DNA of 64,000 bases from Oscillospiraceae bacterium (GTDB taxonomy: Bacteria; Bacillota; Clostridia; Oscillospirales; CAG-272): the NCBI GenBank assembly GCA_015064555.1, contig SVRZ01000003.1:1-64000 (forward strand), given 5' to 3'. Below are positions 1 to 6,001 of the stretch, one piece after another. A program made the position numbers and the translations under genes. Under the pieces are notes generated by a model. The model was not told where the DNA came from and searched no databases. It worked only from the letters and a program-made list of their open reading frames with translations. Position 1 is the stretch's first letter. Every line of letters starts with the position of its first letter.

Positions 1-2
1 AT

Positions 3-155
3 TGGAATGCGTTATTCGATACGTATCCGAAATCTAATGGAATGTTGCTTTATTTCGGTATGATTTTTGTTATTGCAATCGTTATATGGGTTGTAGCGGA
101 TAGGAAGGAAAAAACATCAAAGATCGAAAAATCACAATCGCATTGTAGATCTTAG
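3..155 (+). CDS. C-terminal fragment of a membrane protein (5' end outside window)
   Basis: An open frame enters from the left edge and stops at TAG. It encodes about 50 residues with one hydrophobic segment (about 20 residues around MIFVIAIVIWVVA) followed by a short, basic, Lys/Ser-rich cytoplasmic-looking tail. This is the layout of the last transmembrane helix and tail of a polytopic membrane protein. The family cannot be named from so little sequence. It is followed by a strong terminator-like hairpin, which fits the end of a real transcription unit. It could still be a chance ORF. Confidence 0.5.
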   Translation, partial: WNALFDTYPKSNGMLLYFGMIFVIAIVIWVVADRKEKTSKIEKSQSHCRS

Positions 156-221
156 ATACATTCAATAAATATATGCCCTCGTGCCAAAAAGAGCCGTAAA
201 AGAGCGAGGCATTTCTATCAG

Positions 222-251
222 AAAGCCACGGCTCAAACGAACCGTGGCTTT
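222..251. terminator. Hairpin terminator between convergent units
   Basis: A perfect 10-bp stem (AAAGCCACGG / CCGTGGCTTT) with a 10-nt loop lies just past the stop codon of the left-edge gene. It also lies directly downstream of the small minus-strand gene at 256-420. The A and T ends let it work as a bidirectional intrinsic terminator. Confidence 0.7.
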
Positions 252-255
252 GCTG

Positions 256-420
256 TTATTTCATATAATCCGCGCACGCTTTCTCAAGCATAAGAAAATC
301 GTTGCAGCGTTTGGCGAGAGATGAAGGATCGCCATCCTTGATTTTAATAAAATCAAGCCCTTCTTTAGCCGAGAGCTATGTAATGCTCCCGTTAATTTCG
401 TAAAGCTTAAGGTTGTCCAT
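256..420 (-). pseudogene. Small gene interrupted by an in-frame TAG codon
   Basis: Reading leftward, a clear ribosome binding site (GGAGGACTCA before ATG) opens a frame of 14 codons, MDNLKLYEINGSIT. A TAG follows, and then the same frame stays open for 39 more codons, ending DFLMLEKACADYMK before TAA and the terminator. The intact product would be about 54 residues. A single nonsense change (TAG is one step from CAG, AAG, TCG or TGG) explains the picture best, so it is called a recently inactivated gene or a sequencing error. Read-through is less likely. The family is unknown. The ORF track entry 376..612 covers only the first part and extends too far upstream. Confidence 0.6.
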
Positions 421-472
421 TGAGTCCTCCAAAATAGCAAATGGGGCTGTGTAATTTAGGCGTAACCGAAAA

Positions 473-508
473 ACTACAGAGGCATTCTGCAAGCAGTGCC
501 TCTGTAGT
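473..508 (-). terminator. Intrinsic terminator, minus strand
   Basis: Perfect 12-bp inverted repeat (ACTACAGAGGCA / TGCCTCTGTAGT). On the minus strand it is followed by a T run (AGTTTTTCGG), so it should stop transcripts arriving from guaA before they reach the small gene at 256-420. Confidence 0.6.
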
Positions 509-625
509 GCTTTATGTGTGACCTGAAGGGAGCAAGAAATTCTACATTCCTGCCGTTGTTTATTATTATGTCTAGTGTCACTGTCTGACATAATAAAACT
601 CCAAAAAAGCATTTTTAGTTTAGAG

Positions 626-770
626 TTATGAATTTGGCTTTGCCAAATGTTATGAGCTTGCTATGCAAGCGTTATGATATGATTGCCTTGTAACTTCAAA
701 CTGTGCCGAAGGCACATCATAACTACGCGAAGCGTATCATAACTGATAACTTGCCGCAGGCAATCATAGT
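626..770. repeat. Array of miniature hairpins (array 1)
   Basis: The stretch downstream of guaA is a chain of very short perfect hairpins of different sequence: TTTGGCTTTGCCAAA, GCTTGCTATGCAAGC, GTGCCGAAGGCAC, TACGCGAAGCGTA and TTGCCGCAGGCAA. They are separated by GTTATGA or TCATAAC linkers. Loops are 3 nt (TTT, TAT, GAA, GAA, GCA). It has no coding potential and no repeated long unit, so it is not a CRISPR array or an insertion sequence. The same kind of array, with different linkers, lies at 3268-3590. Confidence 0.7.
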
Positions 771-771
771 T

Positions 772-810
772 GATCGAATGGGAATGAGCTATGCTCATTC
801 CCATTCGATC
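772..810. repeat. 17-bp inverted repeat that copies the 3' end of guaA
   Basis: GATCGAATGGGAATGAG and its exact complement flank a 5-nt loop (CTATG). One arm is the coding end of guaA, including its TGA stop and the codons for the conserved IEWE ending. The other arm lies immediately outside the gene. No T run follows in the guaA direction, so it is a poor intrinsic terminator and looks instead like the first unit of hairpin array 1. Confidence 0.75.
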
Positions 811-1796
811 GTCCCGGTAGGCTTCGGTGTGAGATCGTAGAGAACTCTGTTTATACCCTCGACCTCGGCGGTGATGCGGGCTGTTATTTTATGCAGAATG
901 GCATATGGGATCTCTTCTATGCTTGCGGTCATGGCATCGGTGGTATTGACGGCGCGGATTATCGCGGGCCAGCCCTCGTAGCGGCTGTCATCCTTAACGC
1001 CGACACTCTTCATATCGGGAACGATAACGAAATACTGCCATACCTTCTCGGCAAGTCCGCATTTGTCAAATTCATCGCGGAGAATGGCATCAGCCTCGCG
1101 CAGAGCATTGAGCCTGTCGCGCGTGATGGCGCCAAGACAGCGAACACCGAGACCGGGGCCGGGGAAGGGCTGACGGTATACCATAGAATGGGGAAGACCA
1201 AGTGCCTCACCCACAACGCGCACCTCGTCCTTGAAGAGAAGTGCAAGAGGCTCAACAAGCTCAAACTGCAGATCCTCGGGCAGACCGCCGACGTTGTGGT
1301 GCGATTTAACCGCCTTCTTGCCCTCAGCTTGCTTCTGGCTTTCCAAAATGTCGGGATATATGGTTCCCTGCGCGAGGAAGGATATGCCCTCAAGACGTCT
1401 TGCCTCGTCGGCAAAAACGTTTATAAATTCCGCGCCGATTATCTTTCTCTTCGTTTCAGGATCCGAAACGTCACGGAGAAGATCAAGGAAACGGTCTGTA
1501 GCATCAACGTATATGAGGTTGACGTCCATTTGCTTTTCGAAAATGTCTACAACAGCCTCGGATTCGTTTTTTCTCATAAGACCGTGATTTACGTGGACAC
1601 AATAAAGCTGCTTTCCGATAGCCTTTGCGAGCAATGCGGCAACGACAGAGGAGTCAACGCCGCCCGAAAGAGCGAGGAGTACCTTCTTATCTCCAACCTG
1701 CTCCTTTATGAGGGCGATCTGCTTTTTAATAAATTCATTTGCAAGAGCCTCGTTCGTAATGCGGAGGAAGCTCTCAGGACGTACGATCGTTTGCAT
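795..1796 (-). CDS. guaA: GMP synthase, ATP pyrophosphatase subunit (no glutaminase domain)
   Basis: Converts XMP to GMP by adenylating XMP and aminating it with ammonia, the last step of guanine nucleotide synthesis in the cytoplasm. The PP-loop SGGVDSS is at about residues 45-51, and the C-terminal dimerisation domain ends in the typical GTIEWE. Usual bacterial GuaA is about 510 residues with an N-terminal class I glutamine amidotransferase domain. Here the protein has 333 residues and begins just before the ATP-pyrophosphatase domain, as in archaeal split enzymes (GuaAb). No amidotransferase gene is visible nearby: upstream lies 400 bp without an ORF and then perR. Either a separate subunit is encoded elsewhere or the enzyme uses free ammonia. 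It starts at ATG 1796, behind an AAAGGAGATATT site. Confidence 0.93.
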   Translation of the reverse strand: MQTIVRPESFLRITNEALANEFIKKQIALIKEQVGDKKVLLALSGGVDSSVVAALLAKAIGKQLYCVHVNHGLMRKNESEAVVDIFEKQMDVNLIYVDATDRFLDLLRDVSDPETKRKIIGAEFINVFADEARRLEGISFLAQGTIYPDILESQKQAEGKKAVKSHHNVGGLPEDLQFELVEPLALLFKDEVRVVGEALGLPHSMVYRQPFPGPGLGVRCLGAITRDRLNALREADAILRDEFDKCGLAEKVWQYFVIVPDMKSVGVKDDSRYEGWPAIIRAVNTTDAMTASIEEIPYAILHKITARITAEVEGINRVLYDLTPKPTGTIEWE

Positions 1797-1835
1797 AATA
1801 TCTCCTTTGTTCGGTTAAAAAATATTTATAGATAT

Positions 1836-1864
1836 ATTTTACTACATTCATTCCGAGAAATCAA
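1836..1864 (-). promoter_or_regulatory. Sigma-A-type promoter of guaA
   Basis: On the minus strand TTGATT and TAAAAT are separated by exactly 17 bp, and the -10 box lies about 40 nt upstream of the guaA start codon. Confidence 0.65.
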
Positions 1865-1931
1865 CAGTTTTTTATCATAAAAATTTTCCCTTATGTTCCT
1901 ATCAAATTTGTACAAAATATAAAAAGCTTTT

Positions 1932-1999
1932 CGTCATATTGACGGATTAAAGAAAAATGACGGATTTAGATTGAAAAAAACAATATTTTATGTTATAAT
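1932..1999 (+). promoter_or_regulatory. Promoter with three TGACG half-sites, long leader toward perR
   Basis: TTGAAA-17 bp-TATAAT (1971-1999) is a good sigma-A promoter pointing right. Just upstream are CGTCA-tat-TGACG (1932-1944, inverted) and a further TGACGGATT (1958-1966) repeating 1940-1948 at an 18-bp interval, which looks like a regulator binding site. The first gene downstream is perR, more than 200 nt away and behind its own promoter. The intervening 2006-2133 holds no ORF. It may be a second perR promoter or may make a short RNA. Confidence 0.5.
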
Positions 2000-2133
2000 T
2001 CGGGTGTGGGCGGATGAAACCTACATTCCATATATTTATATGTGAAGAATATCACATCTTATCTGTGGGTAAAATCATTATCGGAACTTTCGGAAAATAT
2101 ATTTTTCAAAAAACGAATTTTTTTGAAAAGCTA

Positions 2134-2183
2134 TTGACAAACGCTGTTGTTGTTGATATAATGCTTTTGGACTAGGTCTAAAA
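2134..2183 (+). promoter_or_regulatory. perR promoter with overlapping operator-like dyad
   Basis: TTGACA and TATAAT are separated by 17 bp (2134-2162), a full consensus promoter. Directly after the -10 box is a 19-bp dyad TTTTGGACTAGGTCTAAAA (2165-2183) with seven of nine positions paired, and GTCTAAAA recurs at about 2195. A dyad covering the transcription start is where a Fur-family repressor would bind, so autoregulation is likely. The sequence does not match the Bacillus PerR box. Confidence 0.65.
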
Positions 2184-2215
2184 AAACTGTACAAAGTCTA
2201 AAACGGAGGAAAAGT

Positions 2216-2584
2216 ATGACAAAGCAAAGAGCATTATTGCTATCTATTTTCCGTTCCGAATTATGCAAAGGACAGCACAGAACGGCGGACGAGCTGCTTT
2301 TTTTTGCCAAAGAGCGTATGCCGGGCATCTCGAGGGCAACCGTTTATAATAATCTTAAATCTATGGAATCAGAGGGCCTTATCAGAAGGATAACAACAGA
2401 TGGCGGAGCAGACGTTTACGATTCGTCATTTGAGCTTCACGGGCATATGATATGCACATCCTGCGGCTCTATAAAGGATATAATGGTTCCGACCTTGCTT
2501 TCGGATATGTGCGAGGTATCGGGCGAGCCGGTAGATTCCTATGAGCTGAAGCTCAGGTACGTATGCAGAGAATGCAGGAAATAG
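2216..2584 (+). CDS. perR: Fur-family peroxide-stress repressor, PerR type
   Basis: Metal-dependent transcriptional repressor of 122 residues, somewhat shorter than usual because the N-terminus is trimmed. The winged-helix recognition segment is around residues 36-52 (GISRATVYNNLKSM). Structural zinc cysteines form two CXXC pairs (C80/C83 and C117/C120). Aligning by eye with Bacillus PerR, the regulatory metal site residues are all kept: H21, D69, H75, H77 and D88. An Asp rather than Glu at the last position is the feature of peroxide-sensing PerR. The next gene, 70 bp downstream, is rubrerythrin, a classic PerR target in clostridia, which supports the assignment. RBS GGAGGAAAAGT precedes ATG. 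Confidence 0.85.
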   Translation: MTKQRALLLSIFRSELCKGQHRTADELLFFAKERMPGISRATVYNNLKSMESEGLIRRITTDGGADVYDSSFELHGHMICTSCGSIKDIMVPTLLSDMCEVSGEPVDSYELKLRYVCRECRK

Positions 2585-2654
2585 ACTGCGGTACGGAATT
2601 TGAATTTAAAAACAAAAAATAAAAAATAAACCTATTTAAAAGGAGAAAAACACA

Positions 2655-3188
2655 ATGGAACTCAAGGGAACCAAAACAGAACAGAATCTTATGACTGCTT
2701 TTGCAGGCGAATCTCAGGCAAGAAACAAGTACACCTACTTTGCATCTGTTGCAAAGAAGGAGGGCTATGAGCAGATCGCGGCTATCTTCCAGCAGACCGC
2801 AGATAACGAGAAGGAGCATGCAAAGCTTTGGTTCAAGGCTCTTGGCGGACTCGGCACTACTGCGGCGAACCTTCTTGCAGCTGCAGAGGGCGAGAACTAC
2901 GAGTGGACCGATATGTACGATACCTTCGCAAAGGAAGCTGAGGAGGAGGGCTTCAAGGCTCTTGCGGCTCAGTTCAGAATGGTAGCGGCTATCGAGAAGT
3001 CACACGAGGAAAGATATCGCAAGCTCCTCTCCAACGTTGAGATGCAGCAGGTATTTGCAAAGAGCGAGATGACTATGTGGGAGTGCCGCAACTGCGGTCA
3101 CCTTGTAATGGGACTCAAGGCTCCTCTTGCTTGCCCTGTTTGCGCTCATCCTCAGAGCTTCTTCGAGGTAAGAAAAGAGAATTATTGA
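2655..3188 (+). CDS. rbr: Rubrerythrin
   Basis: Non-haem diiron peroxidase that reduces hydrogen peroxide in the cytoplasm of anaerobes. The 177-residue protein has the N-terminal four-helix ferritin-like domain with two E-x-x-H iron-ligand motifs (NEKEHAKLW and IEKSHEERY). A C-terminal rubredoxin-like domain carries CRNC and CPVC cysteines that bind one iron. Length and domain order are standard. The start is ATG after AAAAGGAGAAAAACACA. It lies behind perR with no terminator between, so the pair is probably co-transcribed and induced when PerR is oxidised. Confidence 0.95.
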   Translation: MELKGTKTEQNLMTAFAGESQARNKYTYFASVAKKEGYEQIAAIFQQTADNEKEHAKLWFKALGGLGTTAANLLAAAEGENYEWTDMYDTFAKEAEEEGFKALAAQFRMVAAIEKSHEERYRKLLSNVEMQQVFAKSEMTMWECRNCGHLVMGLKAPLACPVCAHPQSFFEVRKENY

Positions 3189-3226
3189 TCATATAAATTC
3201 TGATTTATAAAAAACGCCGGTATGCA

Positions 3227-3266
3227 AACAGAAAGAGCAGACACTTGTATGTCTGCTCTTTCTGTT
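3227..3266 (+). terminator. Terminator hairpin after rubrerythrin
   Basis: A 17-bp perfect stem (AACAGAAAGAGCAGACA and its complement) with a 6-nt loop, 39 nt past the stop codon. No clean T run follows, because the sequence passes straight into hairpin array 2. Confidence 0.65.
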
Positions 3267-3267
3267 A

Positions 3268-3590
3268 GTGATGTTTTTGCTAACGCAAAAGTGATGTATT
3301 TGCTGTCGCAAAAGTGATGTATTTGCTAACGCAAAAGTGATGCTATTCGCTACGCTCATAATGATGTTACGAGCCATTTGCTACGCAAATATATGCTCGC
3401 AGTGATGTGATGTTGCCCACTACGCCGTCAGGCGTAACATCATTCACGCAGTGAACATCACTGCCGCAGGCAACATCATTCACGTAGTGAACATCACTGC
3501 CGAAGGCAACATCACTTGCCCTGGGGGGCAAACATCGTTTAGCGTGAATGCTCTGTTAAGAGCATCACGCTAATAGCATCACGCTAATAT
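3268..3590. repeat. Array of miniature hairpins (array 2)
   Basis: About a dozen short hairpins separated by GTGATG or CATCAC linkers. Examples are TTTGC-TAAC-GCAAA, TTTGC-TGTC-GCAAA, ATTTGC-TAC-GCAAAT, TACGCC-GTCA-GGCGTA, TTCAC-GCA-GTGAA, TGCC-GCA-GGCA, TTCAC-GTA-GTGAA, TGCC-GAA-GGCA and TTGCCC-TGGG-GGGCAA. A final nested stem is built from AGCGTG and ATGCTC. Two units (TGCCGCAGGCA and TGCCGAAGGCA) also occur in array 1. There is no ORF inside. The whole rbr-gdhA gap is made of this array, flanked by a terminator and the gdhA promoter. Confidence 0.75.
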
Positions 3591-3612
3591 TTTGCATATG
3601 ATAAGCATATAA

Positions 3613-3649
3613 GACTAATTTCTTGAAAGAAATCACTTATATATTAGTC
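3613..3649 (+). terminator. Hairpin followed by T run
   Basis: GACTAAT and ATTAGTC pair around an inner TTTCTTGAAAGAAA hairpin and are followed by ATTTTTG. It may be the final terminator for perR-rbr or a barrier ahead of the gdhA promoter. Confidence 0.4.
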
Positions 3650-3718
3650 ATTTTTGCACAGTATAAATGTGCGTGTAGTCGAAATTTGAATTTTTTTGCA
3701 AAAAATCTTGCAAAACTA

Positions 3719-3747
3719 TTGATTTTAGCACTGTTTTGTGTTACAAT
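3719..3747 (+). promoter_or_regulatory. gdhA promoter
   Basis: TTGATT-17 bp-TACAAT, with the -10 box 40 nt ahead of the gdhA start codon. The upstream 3680-3717 is rich in A and T tracts, as in an UP element. Confidence 0.7.
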
Positions 3748-3787
3748 ATAGCATACTTTAAAATGAGAAATCCCGGAGGATATACCA

Positions 3788-5137
3788 ATGTTCAGATCTG
3801 CATACTTAAACGACCTAATGGAGCGCGTTGAGCGCCGCAATCCCGGAGAGCCTGAATTTCATCAGACGGTGCGAGAGGTTCTCGAATCAATAGAGCCCGT
3901 GCTGCTTCAGCGCCCCGAATACATAAAGGCGGGAGTTATAGAAAGGCTCGTCGAGCCCGAGAGAATAATAAAGTTCAGAGTTCCGTGGGTGGATGATAAC
4001 GGAAACGTTGTTGTGAACCGCGGCTTCAGAATTCAGTTCAACAGTGCGATCGGTCCGTATAAGGGCGGTCTTCGCTTCCACCCGAGCGTAAACGAGAGCA
4101 TTATCAAGTTCCTTGGCTTCGAGCAGACCTTCAAGAATTCGCTTACAGGTCTTCCTATGGGCGGCGGTAAAGGCGGCTCTGACTTTGATCCGAAGGGAAA
4201 GTCGGATATGGAGGTTATGCGCTTCTGTCAAAGCTTTATGACAGAGCTTGCCAAGTATATAGGTGCCGATACCGATGTTCCTGCGGGCGATATCGGCGTA
4301 GGCGCACGTGAGATAGGCTATCTCTTCGGTCAGTATAAGAGGCTCCGCGATGAATTCACGGGTGTGCTTACAGGAAAGGGACTTCCGTACGGAGGATCGC
4401 TTATCCGCCCTGAGGCAACAGGCTTTGGTGCGGTGTATTATGCATCATATATGCTCAAGGATCGCGGCGAGGACATAAAGGGAAAGACCTTTGCTATTTC
4501 CGGCTTCGGAAACGTTGCCTGGGGAACCGCGCTCAAGATAACCGAGCTTGGCGGTAAGGTAGTTACTATTTCCGGTCCCGATGGATACGTGTATGATATA
4601 GACGGTATAAATACCAAGGAAAAGATAGACTTTATGGTAAAGATGCGTGCCTCCTGCCGTAACAGGGTAGAGGATTACGCAGATGAATTCGGCGTTCCGT
4701 TCTTCAAGGGTGAGAAGCCATGGGGCGTCAAGGTTGACGTTATTATGCCTTGTGCCACTCAGAATGAGGTCGGAATCGAGGAGGCTCGCCGTATAGTTGA
4801 AAACGGAGTCAAGTATTACGTCGAGGTATCGAACATGCCCACCACCAACGAGGCTCTTGCATACCTTATGGCAAACGGAGTTCTGGTAGCTCCCTCAAAG
4901 GCGGTTAACGCGGGCGGTGTGTCTGTTTCCGGACTTGAGATGTCGCAGAATTCCATGAGATACAGCTGGTCTGCTGAGGAGGTCGATGAAAAGCTCAAGG
5001 TTATAATGAAGAGCATTTACGATTCATCAGTTAAGGCAGCACGCGAGTTCGGTATGGAGGGCAACCTTGTTGCCGGTGCCAATATTGCCGGATTCATAAA
5101 AGTTGCAGATGCTATGCTTGCTCAGGGCGTTGTCTGA
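3788..5137 (+). CDS. gdhA: Glutamate dehydrogenase, hexameric class
   Basis: Catalyses 2-oxoglutarate + NH3 + NAD(P)H to L-glutamate, or the reverse during amino acid fermentation. At 449 residues it is the normal size of small hexameric GDHs. The glycine-rich glutamate and lysine motif (MGGGKGGSDFDPKGKSD) and the PAGDIGVGAREIG segment are intact, and the Rossmann fold near residue 240 carries SGFGNVAWG. Cofactor preference cannot be decided safely by eye. The start at ATG 3788 has GGAGGATATACC in front. It is a single-gene unit with its own promoter and terminator. Confidence 0.95.
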   Translation: MFRSAYLNDLMERVERRNPGEPEFHQTVREVLESIEPVLLQRPEYIKAGVIERLVEPERIIKFRVPWVDDNGNVVVNRGFRIQFNSAIGPYKGGLRFHPSVNESIIKFLGFEQTFKNSLTGLPMGGGKGGSDFDPKGKSDMEVMRFCQSFMTELAKYIGADTDVPAGDIGVGAREIGYLFGQYKRLRDEFTGVLTGKGLPYGGSLIRPEATGFGAVYYASYMLKDRGEDIKGKTFAISGFGNVAWGTALKITELGGKVVTISGPDGYVYDIDGINTKEKIDFMVKMRASCRNRVEDYADEFGVPFFKGEKPWGVKVDVIMPCATQNEVGIEEARRIVENGVKYYVEVSNMPTTNEALAYLMANGVLVAPSKAVNAGGVSVSGLEMSQNSMRYSWSAEEVDEKLKVIMKSIYDSSVKAAREFGMEGNLVAGANIAGFIKVADAMLAQGVV

Positions 5138-5160
5138 TGCATAATATATCATAAATCGGA

Positions 5161-5202
5161 TAATGGCAGAAGAGTGCTTATTTTTGCATTTTTCTGCCAT
5201 TA
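5161..5202 (+). terminator. gdhA terminator
   Basis: An 11-bp stem TAATGGCAGAA / TTCTGCCATTA with a large loop, followed by TTATTTTTAC, 24 nt past the gdhA stop. Confidence 0.75.
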
Positions 5203-5237
5203 TTATTTTTACTTAATAATACGTAATAATTAGCCAC

Positions 5238-5266
5238 TTGAAAAAAATCTTAATATATGCTAAAAT
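5238..5266 (+). promoter_or_regulatory. Promoter of the two-component operon
   Basis: TTGAAA-17 bp-TAAAAT, 43 nt before the response regulator start codon. Confidence 0.6.
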
Positions 5267-5308
5267 ATCTATATTAAACTTATCAAATACTCCGAAAGGG
5301 TTGCTTTT

Positions 5309-6001
5309 ATGAAGATTTTAGTTACAGATGATGAAAAGGAAATAAGAAAGATACTTAAGCTTCTTCTCACAGACTACGGTCATACCGTCGTCGAGGCGGC
5401 AAACGGCGAGGCTGCAGTAAACGCGCTTACAAATGATGCCGGAATAGATCTTTGTATTATGGATATAATGATGCCGAAGCTTTCGGGAATTGATGCTGTA
5501 AAGAAGATAAGAAACTTTTCTACCGTACCCGTGTTGTTTTTAACCGCGAAATCGCTCGATTCCGATAAGGAGAGCGCGTACTCGGTCGGAGGTGACGATT
5601 ATCTTGTAAAGCCCTTCTCGGCGGCAGAGCTGATAATGAAGGTAGATGCTCTTACAAGGCGATACAACAGATATAAGGCTAAGGGCGAATCGACAGAGGG
5701 AATAATAAAGCTCGGCTTTGGAGTTATGATAAATACCGATAGCCGCGAGGTCTTTAAGTTTGGTGAGCCTATAGATATAAGGGATAAGGAAATGGAGCTG
5801 CTGCTCTATCTTGCCACGAACCGAGGCAGAGCAATAAGCGCAGAGGAGCTTTATCGCTCGGTGTGGGATGAGATGGTGCTCCCGTCCTCCAACAACACCG
5901 TAACCGTCCATATGCTCAATCTCAGGCGCAAGCTCGAGGACATACCTTCCTCGCCTAAGCTTATAAGAACCGTTTGGGGAAAGGGATATCAGATTGATTA
6001 A
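5309..6001 (+). CDS. OmpR-family response regulator
   Basis: A 230-residue DNA-binding response regulator. The receiver domain (residues 1-115) has the acidic pair DD at 7-8, the phospho-acceptor Asp at about 52 (CIMDIMMPKLSG) and the conserved Lys in YLVKPF. A winged-helix Trans_reg_C domain fills residues 130-230, ending LIRTVWGKGYQI. The receiver resembles VanR-type regulators. It overlaps the histidine kinase start by 8 bp, so the two are translationally coupled partners. The start is supported by GAAAGGGTTGCTTTT before ATG. The target genes are unknown. Confidence 0.92.
   Translation: MKILVTDDEKEIRKILKLLLTDYGHTVVEAANGEAAVNALTNDAGIDLCIMDIMMPKLSGIDAVKKIRNFSTVPVLFLTAKSLDSDKESAYSVGGDDYLVKPFSAAELIMKVDALTRRYNRYKAKGESTEGIIKLGFGVMINTDSREVFKFGEPIDIRDKEMELLLYLATNRGRAISAEELYRSVWDEMVLPSSNNTVTVHMLNLRRKLEDIPSSPKLIRTVWGKGYQID

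Noticed and set aside
891-1880. 329-residue plus-strand ORF opposite guaA
   Set aside because: Covers guaA, which has clear PP-loop motifs, correct length for its domain and its own promoter. The plus-strand product matches nothing.
626-3590. Hairpin arrays as CRISPR
   Set aside because: There is no constant repeat with unique spacers of even length. Stems vary, linkers are only about 6-8 nt and no cas gene is in the window.
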